A DNA stretch of 64,000 bases from JAADJA01 sp963840975 (GTDB lineage Bacteria; Bacteroidota; Bacteroidia; Bacteroidales; JAADJA01). The notes beneath the pieces were generated by a model that saw only the letters and a list, made by a program, of their open reading frames with translations, had not been told where the DNA came from and searched no databases. The translations under genes were made by a program, and so were the position numbers. Shown here piece by piece: positions 45,819 through 53,400 of the stretch; the first letter of the stretch is position 1; the number at the start of each line of letters is the position of its first letter. The stretch lies in contig CAWJBC010000001.1 of assembly GCA_963840975.1 (NCBI GenBank), positions 1-64,000 on the forward strand. Direction: 5' to 3'.

Positions 45819-47100
45819 TCAATTTATCCGATACAGGATTTGGATAAACCCATAAATACTGATTCAAATCAACCCCAGAAACAAAATTCACACCTGTATT
45901 CACCGGAGCAGGTGCAATGTTCACGATAACACCTTCGATAACGGTGAGTCCGTAAGGAATTTCGTCGGGCAACAAATACCAGCCATTATAACTTCCGCCC
46001 CAACCGAAATTAAGATGATAATACTCATCCGTATTGTAACCATCCACCACCACATTGTGCCCCATCGTCCATCCCGGATCAACCACTGCCAGGTGAGCAG
46101 GGCGGGCTTCCATCATATTTTTGGATAAAAGGGTAAAAAGTGAAGTGTCGGTATTTTCAAGCAGCAATGCATTGGAAAAACCAAACCTGAGATAGGCATC
46201 CTCAGCCTGGTCAACGCCAAAAGTACCCGAAACCTGCGAAGTATAAACCTGATGAGCTGCCGCACCACAGGCAAAAGTAAGGGCTGCTTTTTCATTGTTC
46301 TTTAAAGTGGAATTGCTTCCAAAACTCATGGTAACAGTATCGAGAAAAGCGTTCAGGTCGGGAAAACACGGAAAATCAACTGAGATACAGTCGTTATCAA
46401 TCCAGTAGTTTCGACCGGCATAGGAATGATAATAATCATCATTATCAGTAAAATAAGTAGCATTAATGGTTTTAAAATAATTCAGGACTTGTGCCATGGC
46501 TGTTGCGGGACAACCCGCGACACTCCGCTGGTTGGTGACAGGATCCATCGGACAAAAATTGTTGTATGGTGCCGACTGCGTCCAGTTGGTCTCGAGCCAA
46601 CCCCCGGTTGAAGTGGTTCCTTCAGGAGGGTATTGCTCGAACAAAGGATCTGCCTTGCCGTCAAATGCATTCTTCTCCAAACACTTCCATTCATTTTTCC
46701 TTTTATTTATAACCTCATCAGGAAGATAATAAAGATTATTCAATCTCAGGCTTAAATCTGCCTTAAGTAAGCTCATAAGCGGATTGCTGCCAGAAATAAA
46801 TTCAGGCAATTGATCCTGAAATGAATAGGCTATTACAGGAGGCAATTGATCATCGGCCGAAACAACCATATAACCTGCAGGTAGTATTCTGAAAAGATAA
46901 AATAGTATTACTCCACCTTCATCAAAATATTCAATCCCATTTGTTACAACAGAAAATTCAGAGGATTTATCAAGTAATATTAATTTACCTAATGCTGCTT
47001 TGTGCGCTGTTAATTTATTAATTGGTTCAGCGCTTATATTATTGAGGATTGCAAGAAACAAGATCAGGAAAGCAGAGGTACTATTCAATAATCGTTTCAT
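45775..47100 (-). CDS. C10 family (streptopain-like) cysteine protease, frameshifted before its sorting domain
   Basis: 441 residues in this frame; ~500 if the apparent 1-base insertion is repaired. The signal peptide is at residues 1-24. A Spi-like propeptide follows (~30-125, with YMVVSADDQLPPVIAYS). The mature protease has catalytic C197 (RSVAGCPATAMAQVLNYF), H348 (MGHNVVVDGYN) and the LNFGWGGSYNGWY motif. At the end, WVYPNPVSDKLNV begins a T9SS sorting domain, which continues in the other frame. Without the tail the protein would be secreted only to the periplasm. The organisation is like that of surface proteases in Bacteroidota. Confidence 0.88.
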   Translation of the reverse strand: MKRLLNSTSAFLILFLAILNNISAEPINKLTAHKAALGKLILLDKSSEFSVVTNGIEYFDEGGVILFYLFRILPAGYMVVSADDQLPPVIAYSFQDQLPEFISGSNPLMSLLKADLSLRLNNLYYLPDEVINKRKNEWKCLEKNAFDGKADPLFEQYPPEGTTSTGGWLETNWTQSAPYNNFCPMDPVTNQRSVAGCPATAMAQVLNYFKTINATYFTDNDDYYHSYAGRNYWIDNDCISVDFPCFPDLNAFLDTVTMSFGSNSTLKNNEKAALTFACGAAAHQVYTSQVSGTFGVDQAEDAYLRFGFSNALLLENTDTSLFTLLSKNMMEARPAHLAVVDPGWTMGHNVVVDGYNTDEYYHLNFGWGGSYNGWYLLPDEIPYGLTVIEGVIVNIAPAPVNTGVNFVSGVDLNQYLWVYPNPVSDKLNVGFSIGQHFAGKN

Positions 47101-47119
47101 GTTAAGTCTTTTTTAAAAA

Positions 47120-47127
47120 CAAATGTA
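47120..47127 (-). promoter_or_regulatory. Candidate -7 box (TACATTTG) for the C10 protease
   Basis: Minus-strand TAnnTTTG match, 19 bases before the start codon. Confidence 0.4.
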
Positions 47128-47167
47128 ATATAAAAAACATATCCTGTAAAATCGCATTTGAGATAAT

Positions 47168-47295
47168 AGTCCACTCCGAAAAACAAACGGGACGTCATTG
47201 TGAGGGCGAAGCCCGAAGCAATCTTTTGATTTCCAGAATAATAAGATTGCTTCGCTACGCTCGCAATGACGGTAAATCACTATTCGGAGTGGACT
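47168..47295. repeat. Palindromic GTCATTGnGAG-type interspersed element, copy 1
   Basis: A 128-base element with perfect 13-base terminal inverted repeats (AGTCCACTCCGAA / TTCGGAGTGGACT). Inside is the widespread palindrome GTCATTGTGAG...AAGCAATCTT / AAGATTGCTTCG...CTCGCAATGAC. A second copy lies at 49216-49344. Its translation gives the well-known spurious 'HCERSEAI' peptide. Confidence 0.85.
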
Positions 47296-47346
47296 CAAAT
47301 AAATAGAATTTTTCATTTCTTGTTAAATCCAATAAACTATGTTGTT

Positions 47347-47354
47347 TACTTTTG
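47347..47354 (+). promoter_or_regulatory. Candidate -7 box (TACTTTTG) for the deaminase
   Basis: TAnnTTTG match 14 bases before the ATG at 47369. It lies downstream of an earlier in-frame ATG (47339), so it argues for the later start. Confidence 0.45.
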
Positions 47355-47368
47355 ACGAAAATTTTAAC

Positions 47369-47815
47369 ATGATCCTGACCGTTCAATCGGATGAATTCTT
47401 TATGAAAGAAGCGCTCAAGGAAGCCCGCAAAGCCCTTGACCTTGACGAGATTCCAATTGGCGCTGTCATCGTGAGCAACTTCAGGATCATTGCCCGTGGA
47501 CACAATCTGACCGAACAGTTGAATGATGTTACGGCTCATGCCGAGATGCAGGCATTTACTGCGGCGGCTAATTTCCTGGGCGGGAAATTTCTGGATGAAT
47601 GTACTTTGTATGTCACCATTGAGCCTTGCACTATGTGTGCCGGCGCCGCTTACTGGACTAGGATTGGCAAAATAATCTACGGCGCGAAGGATAAAAAAAG
47701 GGGATATTCAATGCTGAAAGGAAAACTGCTTCACCCAAAAACTGAAGTGGTGAGCGGTATCATGGAAAAGGAATGTGGCGAACTGATGACGAATTATTTT
47801 AAACAAAAACGATAA
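47369..47815 (+). CDS. tadA: Nucleoside/tRNA adenosine deaminase, TadA-like
   Basis: A 148-residue zinc-dependent deaminase. The catalytic motif is TAHAEMQAF (zinc His57, proton-shuttle Glu59), with EPCTMCAGA (zinc Cys87 and Cys90) downstream. The pattern and the KRGYSMLKGKLLHPKTEV region match TadA/guanine deaminase-like enzymes. TadA converts A34 to inosine in tRNA-Arg. A free-base substrate cannot be excluded. The start at 47369 is preferred over 47339 because a promoter -7 box lies between them. Confidence 0.85.
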   Translation: MILTVQSDEFFMKEALKEARKALDLDEIPIGAVIVSNFRIIARGHNLTEQLNDVTAHAEMQAFTAAANFLGGKFLDECTLYVTIEPCTMCAGAAYWTRIGKIIYGAKDKKRGYSMLKGKLLHPKTEVVSGIMEKECGELMTNYFKQKR

Positions 47816-47859
47816 CCCTCTCCTGTCTATTTAAGGAAAAGGAGATAATACAAACAACT

Positions 47860-48249
47860 ATGGAAATTTATTTTGCAGGAAACAAGAAAGTTTATGCCTC
47901 AGTAAATGGCTTTACCGTTATGACCGATCAGGCTGTACGTTCTGGTGGTGATGGAGAACATCCTGAACCCTTTACTCTTTTCCTTGCTTCGCTGGGAACC
48001 TGTGCAGGAATCTATACCAAGAGCTTCTGCGATCAGCGCGGAATACCCACTGAGAATATCCACCTTACAACTGAAGAGCGCTTCGACCCGGAGAAAAAGA
48101 TAATCGGGTACATCGAAATCCAGATTCATGTAACCTCCGATTTTCCTGAAAAATACGAAAGCGCTGTGATCCATACCGCGAGCCTTTGTGCTGTTAAACG
48201 TCATTTAAGGGATGATATTGAGGTGGTTGTAAAGATTATAAGGCATTAA
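47860..48249 (+). CDS. OsmC family protein
   Basis: A 129-residue OsmC/Ohr-fold protein. It has the first conserved Cys in LASLGTCAGIYTKSFCDQRG and the second in TASLCAVKRHL, as expected for a thiol-based peroxidase. The shortened N-terminus places it in the YhfA-like group rather than classic Ohr. It likely reduces organic hydroperoxides or binds a small ligand. It is 44 bases after the deaminase gene, possibly in one unit. Confidence 0.85.
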   Translation: MEIYFAGNKKVYASVNGFTVMTDQAVRSGGDGEHPEPFTLFLASLGTCAGIYTKSFCDQRGIPTENIHLTTEERFDPEKKIIGYIEIQIHVTSDFPEKYESAVIHTASLCAVKRHLRDDIEVVVKIIRH

Positions 48250-48429
48250 AATCAAGATCAATCTTTTTTTTAGAAGGATCCACATGTTGGATTAGCAGCC
48301 TATTTATTCACAATCAGCATTTCATAAATTTTTAATCCCGGATGAAAAATACCACCGGGTAATGTTTATCTTTCCGCAATAATAACAATCAGTTGATGTT
48401 AATAAATTCAAAGGAAAAGGTAAGTAAAC

Positions 48430-49152
48430 TTGTATAAAAAGATAGCATACCCGTACATACTGTTGCTTGGGATCGGATTTCCCTTTTTCGCTCATTCTCA
48501 GGGTTGGGATTGCTCGGTATTCACAAGCGAAAAGCGTAGCCCACCCATTCTTCTTAACCTAAATGGAGGGATAGCCTCGCATTTTGGAGATATAAGTATT
48601 TTTGATATTAATCCGGGTAAAAAAATCACCAACGAAAGTGGTCCGGGTTTTGGCGTGATCGGAACCTGGTATATAACCCATACCTTTGGCATTTCGGGAC
48701 AAATTTTAGCGGCAGATATTAGAGCGGATAAAAGTGAAATATCTTTTCAGACCCGAATATTTGAATACAACCTGCAGGGCAGAATTAATTGTATGAATAT
48801 CATCTTACCGGGTCGTGATCCGAAATTTGGATTTGAAGTATATGCAGGCATTGGTCAGTTCTTTTTTACAACAATAAAATATTATGAAAGTGCGAATCAA
48901 ACCGACAAAACTGTTTACCCTGCGCGCGTTCCAGAGTTTGTTTACTTTTTTGGAGGAGGATTTTCGTATAAAGTTTCAAAAAACATCCGCCTGAACACAG
49001 ACCTTGCCATTCGGCAATGCCAGACCGACCGGTTGGACGAAGTAGTCAGAAATAACGACTTTGATTATTATTCATATTTCAGCCTGGGCGTGAGCTTTGA
49101 CATCAGCAGGTGGATACGCCCGAAGGTGAAGACAAAATATGAGCTTAAATGA
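48430..49152 (+). CDS. Outer-membrane beta-barrel protein
   Basis: 240 residues with a signal peptide (YILLLGIGFPFFAHSQG) and alternating beta-strands (FGVIGTWYITHTFGISGQIL, FEVYAGIGQFFF, YFSLGVSFDISRWI). This is an OmpA-like/porin-type barrel of unknown function. The only in-frame start is TTG at 48430. An ATG frame at 48396 (13 codons) runs into it out of phase, so either TTG is used or an indel hides the real start. TATCTTTC at 48367-48374 is a near match to the -7 box. Confidence 0.7.
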   Translation: MYKKIAYPYILLLGIGFPFFAHSQGWDCSVFTSEKRSPPILLNLNGGIASHFGDISIFDINPGKKITNESGPGFGVIGTWYITHTFGISGQILAADIRADKSEISFQTRIFEYNLQGRINCMNIILPGRDPKFGFEVYAGIGQFFFTTIKYYESANQTDKTVYPARVPEFVYFFGGGFSYKVSKNIRLNTDLAIRQCQTDRLDEVVRNNDFDYYSYFSLGVSFDISRWIRPKVKTKYELK

Positions 49153-49475
49153 AATGGGGTGTTGATTAAAGAAACAGGATTGTTCGATGTGATCACTTAA
49201 CGCTTTTAATGATTGAGTCCATGACGAAAAGATAAACAGGACGTCATCGCGAGGGCGAAGCCCGAAGTAATCTTTTGATTTCCAACAACAAAAGATTGCT
49301 TCGCTACGCTCGCAATGACGATAAATCACTTTTCGGAGGGAGGGCTTGGTGAATAAACCGATTCTCCTGTTATACGGGTTGCTTCAGTAGGAGTTGGGTC
49401 AACTTCAAACGTGGACACTTGAATCCGAGGGTCGCAAGCGTGGAAACTCGAAGTTGGGGAGGGTGGAAGGATTCG
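49153..49475. other. 323-base spacer containing the second palindromic element
   Basis: No gene is seen. The main content is the repeat at 49216-49344. The remainder up to the LpxL-like stop is unremarkable. Confidence 0.5.
49216..49344. repeat. Palindromic GTCATTGnGAG-type interspersed element, copy 2
   Basis: A diverged copy of 47168-47295 with an identical core layout (ACGTCAT, GCGAAGCCCGAAG, AATCTTTTGATTTCCA, AAGATTGCTTCGCTACGCTC). The terminal repeats have decayed (AGTCCATGACGAA / TTCGGAGGGAGGG). Confidence 0.82.
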
Positions 49476-50349
49476 TTAGGAATTTCGTTTCAGTTTCCAG
49501 CGGCGGTGCGACCAAAGATAATATTGTGGCTTTTGCATTATCTTTTCTTCCAGCATTTTCATATATCTGGCGGTAATTTCACCGGTATTTGTTTCAGCCG
49601 GGTTCTCGCAAAGCAAAATAAATTCAGCGTCGTAAACTCCCCTTTCGGATTTTTGGACATCGCAATATAATACCGGCATATTGTAAATCCGGGCATATTT
49701 CTCAGGACCATGAATAGCGGCTGTATCCTGATTCAAAAAACGGATCCAGAAAGCGAGCCGTGCATTTGGCGGACTCTGGTCGGCTACCATGTAAAATGCA
49801 GCCGGCTCTCCCCAATCGGTCTTGAAAACCGCAAGGGTATCATTGATAGAAACCAATGCTGCCCGGCCCTGAACACGGGTTTTCTTTACATAATCATCCA
49901 CATAAGGATTGGCTAATGGCTTATAGAATCCAACCGGTTTGTGCAACATTTGCATTCCCGAAGCAATTCCCGGCCACTCCCAGTTGTTGTAATGTCCTGC
50001 CACCACAATAACCGATCGCCCCTGCTGATAAACCTTTTCCATAAATGGCGAGGGTTTAATCCTGAACCGCTTAACGACTTCTGCTTCAGTCATTGTAAAC
50101 GCTTTGAGGCTCTCAGTAAATACATCGGAAAGATGATGGTAAAAAGCCTTTGCAACAGAATTCAATCTCCTTTTGGCTTTTTTGGGGAAAGGAATTTGTT
50201 AAATTGGCGTAAACTACTTTTTTCCTGTATCCTGAAAGATAATACATGATTAAAAAAACAAAATCGGATACCACATGCAACAACCTGAACGGCAGGATGG
50301 AAACCAGGGCAACAAAAGCACGAAAAATATAATATGAGAATCTGTTCAT
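49476..50349 (-). pseudogene. LpxL/HtrB-like lipid A acyltransferase, apparent frameshift
   Basis: Would encode about 290 residues, the usual length for late lipid A acyltransferases. These are inner-membrane enzymes that add a secondary acyl chain to lipid A. The first ~63 residues (MNRFSYYIFRAFVALVSILPFRLLHVVSDF, a membrane anchor) end in KSQKEIEFCC, out of phase with the rest. The rest starts NSVAKAFYHHLSDVFTESLKAF and carries the HX4E catalytic motif AGHYNNWEWPG. Skipping one base near 50160-50168 gives KEINSVAKAFYHH, which matches the family. The preferred start is ATG 50349. TATCTTTG lies at 50356-50363. Confidence 0.85.
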
Positions 50350-50482
50350 CAGGAGCAAAGATAATTAGAATCGCAATTCCTTAATCATACGAGCTTAAAA
50401 CGATAAATAAAATTTATTCACGCACAGCGACCGGATTTTATCATTTTATATGTCAAACAACATTTTAAAACCTTAAAAAACA

Positions 50483-53400
50483 CTACACCCCATTACTATC
50501 ATCTACGCCAATCTGGGACTGTGCTTCCTTTAAAAGTTTTTCATAATGATCCGGTTCGTAAGGGTCATTTGGTGCAAGCTGCCGGAGTTCGATCGCTTTT
50601 TTATGGAAACTGACAGCCTCTTCCCATTTACCTAAGCTGGCATACATCAACCCTTTGTTGCTATAATAAATCGGGCGTACCGGATCAAGCTCAATTGCTT
50701 TTGAATAAAAAGTAATGGCATCCTTTAACTGCCCTGAACCATAACAAAAATTACCAATGCCGTTGTAAATGGTGGCTTTCTTTTCAGGTTCGGCGTTTAG
50801 TTCAACTGAGTTTTCAAACATCTCAACAAACTCAGACAGGTTGCCGGTTTTCCAATAAGCTTCAGATAAATAATCGAAATAATAATCCAATCCATAAGGA
50901 TCATCTTTTGTTATTCGACGAAGTTCTACTGCCTGCAAATAATAATTTAAAGCCAGGTTCCAATCACCCGATTTGGCATAAGTAAATCCGAGGTTAAAAA
51001 TATAGATGGGTCTGACAGGATCAAGCCGAATCACCTTTTCGTAAATGGCAATCGCTTCTTTCTCCTGATTTGAATTGACGAGCAGGTTACCAATACGGTT
51101 GTAAACGACCGCCAATTTTTCAGGTTCATTCTTCAAATCGCCGGATGATTCCATCATCTCTATAAATTCGGGCAATCTGCCCGTTTTGAAATATGCCTCC
51201 GAAAGGAAATCGTAATAGTAATCCAAACCATACGAATCATCAGGGGTGGTTCTGCGCAATTCAACCGCCTGCTGATGAAATTTAACGGCATCATTCCATT
51301 GTTCGAGTCTGGAATAGGACAATCCAAGGTTACAAAGGTAGATCGGTCTTGCCGGGTCGTTCTCAATTGCTTTCGTGTAGAAAGGCATTGCTTCTTTATA
51401 TTTTTGAAGGTTGAAGTGCAGGTTGCCAATCCTGTTGTAGATAATGGCTTTCTTTACCGGTTCATGCAACAGATCGTCCGAACCTTCAAACAGATCAATA
51501 AACTCATCCAGTTTGCCTGCATTGAAATAAGGCTCTGAAAGATATTCGTAATAATAATCAATCCCGTAAGGATCATCTGTAGTTTCCCTTCTCAGTTCAA
51601 TGGCGCGTAAATAGAAATCTTTGGACTCATCCCAGAGCAAAAGTGAGGAATACATGAGACCGAGATTGCTGAAATAGATAGGTCGGCTGTCATCGAGTTC
51701 AACCGCTTTTAAATAATAGGAGATGGCTTCTGTAATTTTCTTTGAATTATAATGAAGATTTCCAATCCGGTTATAAATGATCGCTTTCTTCACCGGTTCA
51801 TTAACAAAGTCACCGGAGGACTCAAATAGTTCAAGAAAGGCTTCCAATTTACCGGTATTAAAATAAGCTTCTGACAAATAATCGTAATAGTAATCCAATC
51901 CATAATATTCTTCGGTAGTGCTTCGCCTGATTTCAATTGCATTTAGAAAGCAGTGAATTAAACCATCCCATTCGCCGAGATTAAAATAACTCAATCCCAG
52001 GTTTCGCCAATAAACAAGGTTACCGGTATCAAGCTGAGTCGCAATTTTATAGTATCCGACTGCTTCGTCATCCAGTTTATCATCTGCCAGCAGACGACCA
52101 ATGCGGTAATAGACAAAGGCTCTTTTAACCGGTTCGCTATTTAAACGGGACGAACTTTCAAAGGTCTCAATAAACCCTGATAAACCGCGGTCATGGTAGT
52201 AATCAATAGTAAGAATAAGCTCTGCCAGTTCTTTGGAGGATTCTAACCGGAAGGCATTGTCGAGCAAATCGAAATAAGTTTTGGGATCAAGGTACATTTG
52301 TGCAGAATCAAAATTGCTGAAGTAAACCGGATCCTGCTGAAGCCAGAAGTTAATGGTTGAAGCCACAATTTTACTGCAGTTGATCTTTTCATCATCAAAA
52401 CCATCAATCCGCGAAAGGAGTTCTCTTTTATAAACATTGATCGTATAATCCTCCGGATAATAGTAAGTTAAAAAATGGTCGAAAAACTTTTTACAGGTTA
52501 ATTGACTCGACAAATCATCTTTTGCCTTTAACTGATCGTAATAAAAACTTATGGCATAAATTCGCAACGCCCTTACGTCGTCCTCATCCAGACGTATCCA
52601 ATTGATTTTTTTATTGATAAAACGTTCAATTTTACTGCTTTCAAAATGTTCCAGTTCCAGACCTTGATAAAGCGAAATCAGTTTTGTAGGAACAAACAGG
52701 TTTTTGATGGTGTTTTCTATATCCCTGGGTATCTCTTTCAGAAGTGCAATAGTTTGGGCGACCTTTGAAATCTCGTTACTTATTCCCGTGATTCGATCCT
52801 CCTGCTGGTCCTCAATTTTGACCGACAAATCAGAGGGATTACTCCTTTTACCTTCATCCAGGGAGGTTGAAAGATTTTTTGACGACTGAAGAGTAGTTGT
52901 TTGAGACGATTTCTTATGGATTTGTCTGAGTTTTTCCAGGTTCACCTTTTCACTTAACAGCTTATTCAGTTTTTCTTCATTTCGCTTTATTTCGCCATAG
53001 CCTTTTTGCTGGGTTATTTCAACTGACGACGCCGAAGCCTCAAACCACTTGGGATTATCTTTGATCACCTCTTTTAATAAATTAATTGATCTGGAATATT
53101 GTTCCATCTCATAGAGGGTAAGCGCCTGGTTGTATTTTGCAATGGAATTGTGAGGGAAGTATTTTATTGAATCGCTATAATTTTGATTTGCCAGAATTAA
53201 ATAATCTCTGTCGCCGTAACGCTTAAAGAAATTAATATTTGCATTTCCATAATCATTCAGTGCATAGCTGAATACAGCATCTGAAATTTTAACCGAAACA
53301 TCAGGTTGGATGCAAATATGAATTTTGTTTTCAACATGAACCAGATAATGAGAAACATTTTTACCGTCACGAATGACCCACCTATTCGATTTTTCTTCAA

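Noticed and set aside
47113..47316. Open frame with YRHCERSEAI-type peptide (minus strand)
   Set aside because: Translation of the palindromic intergenic repeat; a well-known false protein.
49072..49329. Second open frame with RHCERSEAI peptide
   Set aside because: Same repeat, copy 2; also overlaps the barrel gene antisense.
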